Shown: one piece after another, positions 1 to 5,993 of the stretch | Numbering within the stretch: the first letter of the stretch is position 1 | How the letters are laid out: each line of letters opens with the position of its first letter | NCBI GenBank assembly: GCA_910585655.1 | Contig: CAJUFW010000052.1 | Coordinates: forward strand, 1 to 14,940 | Direction: 5' to 3' | Length of the DNA stretch: 14,940 bases | From: an uncultured Lachnospiraceae bacterium | GTDB lineage: Bacteria; Bacillota_A; Clostridia; Lachnospirales; Lachnospiraceae | The notes under the pieces: generated by a model | Told to the model about the DNA's origin: nothing | The model's database searches: none | Seen by the model: only the letters and a program-made list of their open reading frames with translations | Position numbers and translations under genes: made by a program

Positions 1-19
1 TTTCAAGATAAAACTAATG

Positions 20-57
20 TATAATATTTCGCAGAACTACGTATTCTACGAAATATT
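20..57 (+). promoter_or_regulatory. TATAAT box followed by a dyad
   Basis: A TATAAT hexamer (20-25) is followed directly by an inverted repeat. Arms AATATTTCG (23-31) and CGAAATATT (49-57) are perfect 9-mers, and inside them AGAA and TTCT can pair further. No coding sequence is seen on either side before the terminator at 85. It may be a promoter with an operator, or the 3' end structure of a gene lying left of the window. The arrangement of a -10 box touching a dyad resembles the array before upp, but the sequence is different. Confidence 0.3.
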
Positions 58-84
58 TTAACAATAAAAAAAGAGTTGCATAGA

Positions 85-139
85 AAAAGGACTATGGAAC
101 GATGAAGTTTCAAATGCTTCATCGTTCCATAGTCCTTTT
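85..139. terminator. Perfect 23-bp hairpin, probable bidirectional terminator
   Basis: Left arm 85-107 and right arm 117-139 are perfect reverse complements over 23 bases, with a 9-base loop (108-116). The arms begin AAAAGG and end CCTTTT, so each strand has U residues at the 3' side of the stem, with further T-rich sequence beyond on both strands. It would end transcripts entering from the left. It would also end anything coming leftward out of the transposon-like remnant at 146-268. Confidence 0.75.
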
Positions 140-145
140 CATCAA

Positions 146-268
146 TTATTTTCTGTATATATCAATTAGTTGTGACATACTCCCACCGCCTATGCTATAC
201 ATAGAGGCTGGAGCTTCTCGTTTGAGTAGTCCATTCTCTGACTGACAAATACAGTGGATTTTAAAATA
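146..268 (-). pseudogene. Possible C-terminal tail of a TnpB/OrfB transposase
   Basis: On the minus strand an open stretch of 40 codons without a plausible start ends at TAA (146-148). It contains ENGLLKREAPASMYSIGGGS and then MSQL. From memory, tails of this kind (LLK.EAP..., then GG.MSQ) occur at the end of IS200/IS605 TnpB-family proteins, where the last codons overlap the structured right end of the element. No catalytic domain is present and an in-frame stop lies just upstream (269-271), so at most this is a remnant. The match is from recollection and was not searched. Confidence 0.35.
173..230 (-). mobile_element. IS200/IS605-type right-end-like sequence, orphan
   Basis: Read on the minus strand this segment has GAGAAGCTCC, an imperfect hairpin (CTATG/CATAG core with outer CC/GG and TGG/CCA pairs), then GGTGGGAGTATGTCA. 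As I recall, ends of the form 'hairpin - GGGAGTATGTCA' are typical right ends of IS1341/IS605-group elements, which in intact copies form the 3' scaffold of the TnpB guide (omega) RNA. No tnpA, no intact tnpB and no left end are seen in the window. If the call is right, this is a solo end left after decay or deletion. Confidence 0.45.
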
Positions 269-317
269 TCAAACAGAACTTCCAAAACGGCCTGTATAAT
301 TTTCCCTCCTAACGGAA

Positions 318-345
318 TATAATACAGTAACAATCCCTATTGAGG
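318..345 (+). promoter_or_regulatory. Candidate -10 and ribosome binding site of the NodB-fold gene
   Basis: A TATAAT hexamer occupies 318-323, about 28 bases before the ATG at 352, and TGAGG (341-345) sits six bases before that ATG. No good -35 hexamer is found 17 bases upstream. A second TATAAT is at 295-300. The ribosome binding site decides for ATG 352 over the TTG at 340. Confidence 0.4.
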
Positions 346-351
346 TTTCCT

Positions 352-1116
352 ATGAACATTTCATTTCCATCCAAGGAGACGCTTGCCTCCTTTTTTAAAA
401 CGGGTCTTCTTATTATGTCGGCTTCTCTGCTGCTTACGATTGTACTAAAAACATCCCCGGAATTGCGCTCTGCCGACAGCGACGCGGTGTTAAGTGACGC
501 CCCGATACAGCAGATTCCAACCGACTCTCCGCGTGTCGTACTAAGCTTTAATACCAGTCTGCAGGAACCGGAAAATTTGGACGCTTTACTTTCTCTTTTA
601 CAGGAGCAGAAAGTATCCGCCTCCTTTTTCCTCTCCGATGCCTGGATAAAACAATATCCAGAGGAAGTAAAAGCTATCTCTTCCGCCGGACATGATGTTG
701 GCTATTTATTGGAATACTCCGGGAACTCACAGGGTTCTCTTGACAACGGCTCTATGGCAGCCGACGCTGCCAGACTGGCAGACGGAGCCGCGACGCTAAG
801 TGACCTGGCAGGAACCAGATGCTGCTATTTCCGCCCGGCTTTAGGAGAATACGACAAAAAACTACTTACAGAGGCAAAAAAGCAAAAGCTTTCCTGTATC
901 CTCTGGAACATGGATTCCCAGGACTGGAAGGACTATGATGCAAAAGCCCTAACCAGTCTCCTGCTTCAACATCCTCAGTTGGAAAACGGCTCTATCCTCC
1001 TGTTTCGCTGCAGCAGCAAGCACCTGCTAGAAGCCCTTCCGTTTATCATTCAGGGACTGCGGGACATGGGCTATGAGCCGGCTTCCCTTTCCGGACTCCT
1101 AAACAGCGGAACTTGA
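352..1116 (+). CDS. Membrane-anchored polysaccharide-deacetylase-like (NodB-fold) protein, probably inactive
   Basis: The product has 254 residues. Start ATG 352 is chosen because TGAGG precedes it at good spacing. A hydrophobic segment at about residues 14-33 should anchor the protein in the membrane, with the rest outside. The remainder follows the NodB fold of the PdaA/PdaB group, which hydrolyses N-acetyl groups from peptidoglycan or other polysaccharides. VSASFF (about 88-93) matches the ATFF strand, AGHDVGY (112-118) the GHEIGNH strand, YFRPALGEYD (159-168) the FRPPxG loop, and LWNMDSQDW (184-192) the WxxDxxDW motif. Key residues are missing: motif 1, normally TFDDGP, reads LSFNTS (64-69), the HxxxH metal pair after GHDVG is absent, and the late Leu-His motif reads LLFRC (216-220). 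The fold assignment is fairly sure. The loss of metal binding is seen in the sequence, and a non-catalytic role is inference. Its 3' end overlaps the convergent gene by 18 bp. Confidence 0.8.
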   Translation: MNISFPSKETLASFFKTGLLIMSASLLLTIVLKTSPELRSADSDAVLSDAPIQQIPTDSPRVVLSFNTSLQEPENLDALLSLLQEQKVSASFFLSDAWIKQYPEEVKAISSAGHDVGYLLEYSGNSQGSLDNGSMAADAARLADGAATLSDLAGTRCCYFRPALGEYDKKLLTEAKKQKLSCILWNMDSQDWKDYDAKALTSLLLQHPQLENGSILLFRCSSKHLLEALPFIIQGLRDMGYEPASLSGLLNSGT

Positions 1117-1563
1117 TTCCTGAAGCACCTTTTCCAACGCTGCCTTATAAAGTAAAATGATATACGCATCAATATAGCAATATTTATTGATTACAAATTC
1201 GTAGGTTTTCCATAAAAAGCCTGCGCTAATGCCAATCAAGGCAGGCAGCGTTGCATAAGGATGCAGCCGAAGCGCTATCAAAAACAACGAAGCTGCCAGA
1301 TAAAACAAAAAAGCCCAAAAATAGGTTCTGCCGATTTTTACGGTATAGTACATAGCGTCGGACAATCTTGCTTCCATTTTCTTTAACGCCGGGCGCTCTT
1401 TCCCTTTGAGCAGCCGATACAGTTCCCGGTAAATATCTTCGTTTTCCACTCTTTTTTCTAACGTCCGCTTTTCAACCATCCTACGCTGAAAGCTGAAAAA
1501 AAACTGGTTATAATATTCCTCTCCAAATTCGGTATTCAACAACCGCCGAAATATACTTGTCAT
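1099..1563 (-). CDS. Small two-helix membrane protein of unknown function
   Basis: I do not recognise this family. The protein has 154 residues from ATG 1563, chosen because AGGCGG precedes it at good spacing. An in-frame ATG 12 codons earlier (1599) lacks a clear ribosome binding site. Residues 1-75 are hydrophilic and rich in Arg/Lys/Glu (FQRRMVEKRTLEKR near 25-38) and probably helical. Two hydrophobic segments follow at about 81-99 and 104-119, joined by a short LHPYAT turn. The C-terminal tail is amphipathic, ends in ESSSAV and is likely cytoplasmic. The gene points away from upp and tail to tail with the NodB-fold gene, sharing its last 18 bp. It may be transcribed alone, since no same-strand neighbour is close upstream. 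Confidence 0.7.
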   Translation of the reverse strand: MTSIFRRLLNTEFGEEYYNQFFFSFQRRMVEKRTLEKRVENEDIYRELYRLLKGKERPALKKMEARLSDAMYYTVKIGRTYFWAFLFYLAASLFLIALRLHPYATLPALIGISAGFLWKTYEFVINKYCYIDAYIILLYKAALEKVLQESSSAV

Positions 1564-1785
1564 TTTGTCACCGCCTGTTCTTTTCTGACTATCCCCCATA
1601 AAAAACCCAGCTTATTTCGGAAAAGGTTCCTCATGTATCCACACCTGCTACACTGTTTTCTGTATATAGTATATGCAAATTCAATCAGGATAGATAGTAT
1701 CTTCTTTACTGTTTCCATTCTTGTTTATCTCTATGCTGTGAAATAATGTTATGCACAACTTTTGCTTCCCTAAATCACAAAAATA

Positions 1786-1794
1786 TGCTATAAT
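1786..1794 (+). promoter_or_regulatory. Extended -10 promoter 1 of the upp array
   Basis: TGC-TATAAT forms a full extended -10 element. No convincing -35 hexamer lies 16-18 bases upstream, which is tolerated when TGN is present. It opens the first copy of the repeat and is followed after one base by the inverted repeat at 1796-1821. Confidence 0.5.
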
Positions 1795-1795
1795 A

Positions 1796-1821
1796 TTGAC
1801 ACAGAAAAAGCATTGTGTCAA
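1796..1821 (+). promoter_or_regulatory. Inverted repeat following promoter 1
   Basis: TTGACACA (1796-1803) and TGTGTCAA (1814-1821) are perfect complements around a 10-base loop. It covers the expected transcription start of promoter 1. It could be an operator for a dimeric repressor or a 5' RNA stem. Confidence 0.5.
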
Positions 1822-1834
1822 CTACTGATTAAAA

Positions 1835-1850
1835 ATGTGCTAACGCACAT
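1835..1850 (+). promoter_or_regulatory. Palindrome over the -35 region of promoter 2
   Basis: ATGTGC-TAAC-GCACAT, with perfect 6-base arms. It ends 11 bases before the TATAAT at 1862, so it covers the place of the -35 hexamer. The same design, with changed arm bases, recurs at 1907-1922. It is a candidate regulator binding site, of unknown identity. Confidence 0.45.
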
Positions 1851-1858
1851 GAAAATTG

Positions 1859-1867
1859 TGGTATAAT
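1859..1867 (+). promoter_or_regulatory. Extended -10 promoter 2 of the upp array
   Basis: TGG-TATAAT is a full extended -10 element and starts the second repeat copy. The palindrome at 1835-1850 replaces a recognisable -35 hexamer. Confidence 0.5.
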
Positions 1868-1894
1868 GTTGAAATCAAAAGACATGATTTCAAC
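1868..1894 (+). promoter_or_regulatory. Inverted repeat following promoter 2 (9-N9-9)
   Basis: GTTGAAATC (1868-1876) and GATTTCAAC (1886-1894) are perfect complements around a 9-base spacer, directly after the TATAAT. The 9-N9-9 geometry equals that of the HrcA operator CIRCE, but the sequence is unrelated. It may be an operator at the transcription start or an RNA stem. Confidence 0.5.
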
Positions 1895-1906
1895 TCTTTA
1901 TGTTAA

Positions 1907-1922
1907 ATGCGCCAGGGCGCAT
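1907..1922 (+). promoter_or_regulatory. Palindrome over the -35 region of promoter 3
   Basis: ATGCGC-CAGG-GCGCAT, with perfect 6-base arms. It ends 10 bases before the TATACT at 1933. Compared with 1835-1850, both arms changed together (GTGC/GCAC to GCGC/GCGC), which keeps the symmetry. Confidence 0.45.
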
Positions 1923-1929
1923 GAAATTA

Positions 1930-1938
1930 TGGTATACT
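1930..1938 (+). promoter_or_regulatory. Extended -10 promoter 3, proximal promoter of upp
   Basis: TGG-TATACT is an extended -10 element about 34 bases before the upp ATG. That gives a leader of about 27 bases, including the GGAGG at 1959-1963. It is the nearest of three promoters arranged in tandem. Confidence 0.5.
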
Positions 1939-1971
1939 ATCAGAAGAAATTACAAAATGGAGGTATTACAA

Positions 1972-2601
1972 ATGTCAAAAATCATCGTTATGGATCATCC
2001 CCTGATACAGCATAAGATTGGCATTATGAGGGAAAAAAACACTTCTACCAAAGAATTTCGTAACCTGGTAGCAGAGGTAGCTATGTTGATCTGCTATGAA
2101 GCTACGAGAAATCTCCCTCTCTCGGAAAAGGAAATCGAAACGCCTCTCGTACGGACTACTGTTCGGGAAATTGCCGGGAAAAAGCTTTGTATTGTACCGA
2201 TTCTGCGGGCAGGGCTGCATATGGCAGACGGCATTTTAAACCTGATCCCAAGCGCTAAGGTTGGTCATATCGGCATGTACCGAAACGAAGAAACTTTAGA
2301 GCCTGTAGAATATTTCTGCAAGCTTCCGCAAGATGCCGCCGAACGGGAAATCTTCGTCGTGGATCCGATGTTAGCCACCGGCGGATCTTCGATTGCCGCT
2401 ATCAGCCGTCTAAAAGATCGCGGTATCCAGCACATCCATTTCCTCTGTTTGATCGCTGCGCCAGAGGGCGTGAAAGCACTGCAAGCAGCGCATCCTGATG
2501 TTGATGTTTATATCGGCGCAATGGACGAGCGTCTCAACGAACATGGTTATATTCTTCCTGGTTTGGGAGATGCAGGCGACCGGATTTATGGCACCAAATA
2601 A
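1972..2601 (+). CDS. upp: Uracil phosphoribosyltransferase
   Basis: The enzyme converts uracil and PRPP to UMP and pyrophosphate in pyrimidine salvage, in the cytoplasm. It has 209 residues, the usual family length, from ATG 1972. That start is chosen because GGAGG (1959-1963) stands 8 bases before it and MSKIIVMDHPL is the typical beginning. The frame is open farther left to 1900, but that part lies in promoter DNA. The PRPP loop VVDPMLATGGS is at 129-139. The uracil-site tail GYILPGLGDAGDRIYGTK closes the protein at 192-209. LRAGLHMADG (78-87) is the conserved Arg-Ala-Gly segment. The gene stands alone between the promoter array and a strong terminator, so it is probably monocistronic. The unusual array before it suggests regulated or layered transcription. 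The identity is secure. Confidence 0.97.
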   Translation: MSKIIVMDHPLIQHKIGIMREKNTSTKEFRNLVAEVAMLICYEATRNLPLSEKEIETPLVRTTVREIAGKKLCIVPILRAGLHMADGILNLIPSAKVGHIGMYRNEETLEPVEYFCKLPQDAAEREIFVVDPMLATGGSSIAAISRLKDRGIQHIHFLCLIAAPEGVKALQAAHPDVDVYIGAMDERLNEHGYILPGLGDAGDRIYGTK

Positions 2602-2620
2602 TAGTGATGGAAAAAGAGTA

Positions 2621-2665
2621 CGAGGAGGCAGCGGAGCATGACTTTCGCCGCCTCCTCGTTTTTTT
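2621..2665. terminator. Terminator of upp, likely also serving the minus-strand operon
   Basis: CGAGGAGGC (2621-2629) pairs with GCCTCCTCG (2650-2658). After an A-C mismatch, GCG (2631-2633) pairs with CGC (2646-2648). Seven T residues (2659-2665) follow on the plus strand. On the minus strand the stem is followed by TACTCTTTTTCC, a weaker U-rich tail, so it can also end transcription arriving from galM. Confidence 0.85.
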
Positions 2666-2750
2666 GTATGATAGGAAAGTTCTCCGGGCGGGATGCGCAC
2701 TTCGCGCGAATGGAAGATGTTGCCGTCCGGCAAAACCATCTCCTGTCAGC

Positions 2751-3830
2751 TTAGTTTGCTTCGCTCTCTTCTATCGAAAACTGAAATACCGTGGCAGAGG
2801 AATACTCCTGCCCTGCCTCTAATATGCTGGAGACAAAGTTCGGCTCCTTACAAGCATTTGGAAAATACTGGGTTTCAAAACAAATCCCATCCCGTTTTTC
2901 ATACGTTACGCCGCCCTTGCCGCCTGTCTTATGATCGATAAAATTCCCGGAATACACCTGCAAGCCGCACATATCCGTAAAAACACTCATTTTTATTCCG
3001 GTTTTTTCACTGTACAGCTCGGCTACCTTGATCACATCGCCCTCGCCTGCCGGTGTCTTTAACACATAATTATGGTCATAGCCGCCTGCCTGCTTCAGCG
3101 GCTGATAATCTGCTTCGATGTCTTTGCCAATCCGCTTCGGAGTACGAAAATCCATAGGGGTTCCTTCGACGTTTTGCAATTCCCCGGTCGGGATCAGCAG
3201 ATCGTCTGTTGGGGTAAAAGCATCGGCATAGACGGTCAAAAACTGATCCAGTACGCTTCCGCTCTCATGCCCGGACAGATTAAAATACGAATGGTTCGTC
3301 AAATTGACTACCGTCGCTTCATCGGAGACTGCAAAATACTCTATGATCAGCTCATTGTCCTCCGTCAGCGTATAGGAAACCGTCAGATCCAAATTTCCTG
3401 GAAATCCCTGCTCCATCGCCGGACTTAGACGGGAAAATTCTACAGAAACCGACTCTACATCCTCCATACATTCTGCTTCGTACAGTTCGTAGTTGGAACG
3501 CTTGCTGCCGCTGTGCAGGTTGTTTGGTCCGTCGTTTGCCTCCAATGGATATTCCTTTCCCTGAATCGTTACGCTTGCCCCTGCGATTCGGTTTGCATTC
3601 CTGCCGACAAACGCGCCGAAGCCTTCGTCGTTGTCATAATAACCTTCTAACGTTTCCAGCCCCAGCACGACGTCTACTGCTCGTTTTGCCCGATCCGGAA
3701 CAAGAATCTGTAAAATAGAAGCCCCAAAATCCGATACCACCACTTCCATCCCGTTCTGATTTCTCATACGGTAGCGATGCGCTTCCTGTCCGTCCTTTGT
3801 TATTCCAAATTTTTCTATTTCAATCTTCAT
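2751..3830 (-). CDS. galM: Aldose 1-epimerase (mutarotase)
   Basis: The enzyme interconverts the alpha and beta anomers of aldohexoses such as galactose and feeds the Leloir pathway. It has 359 residues, near the usual length. Expected active-site residues are in place: NNLHSG with His106, NLTNHSYFNLSG with catalytic His180, YDHNYVL with Asp252, and the general base in CFETQYFPNA, Glu319. VGRNANRI (75-82) is the family's substrate-binding segment. No signal peptide is seen, so the protein is cytoplasmic. Start ATG 3830 has GGGGG 8 bases upstream. It begins 34 bp after aspS and ends the operon. No other galactose gene is in view, so its place behind tRNA synthetases looks like chance or a general transcription link rather than a pathway. 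Confidence 0.94.
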   Translation of the reverse strand: MKIEIEKFGITKDGQEAHRYRMRNQNGMEVVVSDFGASILQILVPDRAKRAVDVVLGLETLEGYYDNDEGFGAFVGRNANRIAGASVTIQGKEYPLEANDGPNNLHSGSKRSNYELYEAECMEDVESVSVEFSRLSPAMEQGFPGNLDLTVSYTLTEDNELIIEYFAVSDEATVVNLTNHSYFNLSGHESGSVLDQFLTVYADAFTPTDDLLIPTGELQNVEGTPMDFRTPKRIGKDIEADYQPLKQAGGYDHNYVLKTPAGEGDVIKVAELYSEKTGIKMSVFTDMCGLQVYSGNFIDHKTGGKGGVTYEKRDGICFETQYFPNACKEPNFVSSILEAGQEYSSATVFQFSIEESEAN

Positions 3831-3864
3831 CTCATAAACCCCCTTTTTTCTTTCCTTTGCTGTT

Positions 3865-5676
3865 CTATTCCCCTATAGAAACATCTCCTTCTGCCATAGG
3901 TTTTATAACGATGCCCAATTCCTCCAGTTGACTTTCCTCTACTACATTCGGCGCTTCGGTCATCAGACAAGAGGCATCCTTTACCTTTGGAAACGCAATA
4001 ACGTCACGAATACTTTCTGTTCCTGCCATCAGCATAATCAAACGATCCAATCCATATGCCAATCCGGCATGAGGAGGCACCCCATAGCGGAAGGCGTCGA
4101 GGAGAAAGCCGAACCGTTCATGCGCTTCTTCCTTTGTAAAGCCCAAAAGTTCAAACATCTTCTCCTGAATATCTTCCTGATAAATTCGTACAGAACCGCC
4201 CCCCAGCTCCGTGCCGTTTAATACGATATCATACGCCTTGGCACGTACCTTTCCCGGATTCGTATCCAGCAGCTCCATATCTTCTTCCATCATCATCGTA
4301 AACGGATGGTGCATCGCTACATAACGTTCCTCTTCCTCCGAATACTCCAACAACGGGAATTCTGTTACCCAAAGGAATTTAAAATCGTCTTTCTTTAAGA
4401 GACCGAGGCTGTCTGCAATCTGAATCCGCAGGCTGCCCAGTACATTGAATACGATTCCGTTCTGATCGGCAGCGAACAACAACAAATCTCCTGGTTTTCC
4501 TTCCATCCGCTCTGAAAGCGCTGCCAACTCTTCTTCTGACATAAATTTGGCAAAAGAGGACTTATAGGAGCCGTCCTCCTGAATCGCCAGCCAAGCCAAA
4601 CCCTTCGCGCCTATTCCCTTCGCTGCGTCCACCATAGCATCGATCTTCTTACGAGGCAGCATTCCCTGTCCCTGCGCATTGATCCCACGGACAGAACCGC
4701 CTGCCTGTATGGCTCCGGTAAAGACGCTGAATCCACAGTTCTCTACCAAATCAGAAACATTTTTTAACTCCATACCAAAGCGGATATCCGGCTTGTCTGA
4801 CCCGAACCGCTCCATAGCCTCCTGATACGGCATCCGCATAATCGGCAACGGCACCTCTACATCCAAAATTTCCTTAAACAGCTTTTGCAGCAGACGTTCG
4901 TTGACCTCCATCACGTCCTCCATATCCACAAAAGACAATTCCATATCCATCTGGGTAAATTCCGGCTGACGATCGGCACGCAAATCTTCATCGCGGAAAC
5001 ATTTGGCTATCTGAAAATAGCGATCATACCCAGAACACATTAAAAGCTGCTTAAAAAGCTGCGGCGACTGCGGCAACGCATAAAAATTTCCCGGATGTAC
5101 CCGGCTCGGCACCAGATAATCCCTTGCTCCCTCCGGAGTACTTTTGGTAAGAATCGGCGTCTCGATTTCCAAAAACCCTTCGTTCGCCATAAAGGTACGT
5201 GCCAGGGTCGCCACCTGGCTGCGTAGCATCAGATACCGCTGCAAATCCGGTCTTCTCAAATCCAAATAGCGATATTTAAGCCTTAGCTCTTCTTTTGTCC
5301 GGCTGTTTTCTTCAATCGGGAACGGCGGAGTCTCTGCCTCCGACAAAATCCGCAGCTCCTTGGCGCGGATTTCGATTTCTCCTGTTGCCAACGCCTTGTT
5401 GACCGCGCCGGAACGGGCTTCCACCTTCCCGGTTACTGCAATGACAAACTCTGCGTGAAGTTTTTCTGCCTTTGCAAAAGACTCTGCGCCGGCGTCCGCC
5501 TCTTCAAAAATGATCTGTAAAATACCGGAACGATCGCGCAGGTCTACGAAAATAATCCCGCCCTTATTCCGACTGCGGGCTACCCAGCCCATTACCGTAA
5601 CGTTTTCTCCTATATTCGCTGTTCCCAGCTCCGTACATCTATGGCTTCTGTGTAAGCCCTTCATTGATTCTGCCAT
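3865..5676 (-). CDS. aspS: Aspartyl-tRNA synthetase
   Basis: A class II synthetase that charges tRNA-Asp with aspartate using ATP. It has 603 residues, typical of the bacterial type. The N-terminal OB-fold anticodon domain spans about 15-110 (VMGWVARSRNKGG, IFVDLRDRSGILQ). Motif 1 lies near 160-180. Motif 2 is FRDEDLRADRQPEFTQMD (227-244). The bacterial GAD insertion spans about 310-420. Motif 3 is GLAYGLDRLIMLMAG (538-552). Start ATG 5676 follows AGGAGG at a 5-base gap. It begins 17 bp after the 85-residue gene and is co-directional with hisS, a common Bacillota pairing. Position 38 (NKGG) carries Lys where, as I recall, discriminating and non-discriminating enzymes differ by Leu or His, so tRNA-Asn misacylation cannot be judged from this. 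Confidence 0.97.
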   Translation of the reverse strand: MAESMKGLHRSHRCTELGTANIGENVTVMGWVARSRNKGGIIFVDLRDRSGILQIIFEEADAGAESFAKAEKLHAEFVIAVTGKVEARSGAVNKALATGEIEIRAKELRILSEAETPPFPIEENSRTKEELRLKYRYLDLRRPDLQRYLMLRSQVATLARTFMANEGFLEIETPILTKSTPEGARDYLVPSRVHPGNFYALPQSPQLFKQLLMCSGYDRYFQIAKCFRDEDLRADRQPEFTQMDMELSFVDMEDVMEVNERLLQKLFKEILDVEVPLPIMRMPYQEAMERFGSDKPDIRFGMELKNVSDLVENCGFSVFTGAIQAGGSVRGINAQGQGMLPRKKIDAMVDAAKGIGAKGLAWLAIQEDGSYKSSFAKFMSEEELAALSERMEGKPGDLLLFAADQNGIVFNVLGSLRIQIADSLGLLKKDDFKFLWVTEFPLLEYSEEEERYVAMHHPFTMMMEEDMELLDTNPGKVRAKAYDIVLNGTELGGGSVRIYQEDIQEKMFELLGFTKEEAHERFGFLLDAFRYGVPPHAGLAYGLDRLIMLMAGTESIRDVIAFPKVKDASCLMTEAPNVVEESQLEELGIVIKPMAEGDVSIGE

Positions 5677-5693
5677 GTTTGCCTCCTAAATTT

Positions 5694-5951
5694 TTACGCT
5701 CCGTGCCGAATGGCAAAGAGCTTATCATACAGATATGGCAATCCTTCTAAATTATAGGTTGTGCCATCCTGAAATACAATTTCCAAACGCTTCCTTTTAT
5801 ATAAGAAAATACTTTTTATATGAGGCAGCCAAGCCAAAAACAACAGGCAATCCTTCGTATTTTCCGGAAGCAAGAGCTGAACCATCCTGTTTGCGGCGAT
5901 TTCGCGAAATATTTGATTTTCTGCATCCCATATCAAAATATTTTGCTGCAT
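5694..5951 (-). CDS. Small protein of unknown function between hisS and aspS
   Basis: I do not recognise this 85-residue protein. It has no signal peptide, no clear membrane segment and no metal motif. Its middle is hydrophobic (VQLLLPE, LLFLAWLPHIKSIFLY, about 24-52). A basic patch KRKRLE (53-58) follows, then a beta-like VFQDGTTYNLEGLPYLYDKLF stretch that ends near residue 80. ATG 5951 is the only usual start in this frame after an in-frame stop. The ribosome binding site is poor: GGGG lies about 13-16 bases away and AAAGG nearly touches the ATG. The gene fills the space between hisS (42 bp) and aspS (17 bp) without overlap, which supports it as real. Its function is unknown, and translation may depend on ribosomes finishing hisS. 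Confidence 0.65.
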   Translation of the reverse strand: MQQNILIWDAENQIFREIAANRMVQLLLPENTKDCLLFLAWLPHIKSIFLYKRKRLEIVFQDGTTYNLEGLPYLYDKLFAIRHGA

Positions 5952-5993
5952 ACCTTTTCTGATTCCCCTTTTTTCTATTCTGTTCGCTGTCCA

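Larger units (their letters stand above)
1789..1938 (+). repeat. Degenerate tandem repeat (~72 bp) of promoter and inverted-repeat modules
   Basis: Two full copies (1789-1861, 73 bases; 1862-1932, 71 bases) and the start of a third (from 1933) can be aligned. Each runs: TATAAT-like box, inverted repeat with 8-9 base arms and 9-10 base loop, 12-13 AT-rich bases, palindrome ATGYGC-N4-GCRCAT, then GAAA(A)TTRTGG leading into the next -10 box. Identity is roughly two thirds by eye. The arms of both inverted repeats differ between copies but remain complementary within each copy. The last box is 34 bases before the upp start. Confidence 0.7.

Noticed and set aside
175..300. 37-codon minus-strand frame after AGGAGGG (IQAVLEVLFDILKST...)
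   Set aside because: A good ribosome binding site is followed by ATT/ATA with no ATG, GTG or TTG at the right place, and the peptide resembles nothing I know. It may be a promoter relic of the decayed element.
1900..1971. Upstream extension of the upp frame from an ATG at 1900
   Set aside because: It lies in the repeat and promoter DNA, has no ribosome binding site, and would add 24 residues not found in the family. The GGAGG at 1959-1963 sets the start at 1972.
2410..2739. A 109-codon minus-strand frame starting MVLPDGNIFHSREVRIPPGEL right after galM
   Set aside because: The beginning looks protein-like, but its AGGAG touches the ATG with no spacing. The frame runs through the terminator and then antisense through the end of upp, with unlikely composition. 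The gap 2666-2750 otherwise holds only two short palindromes (TTCGCGCGAA; TTGCCG-TC-CGGCAA).
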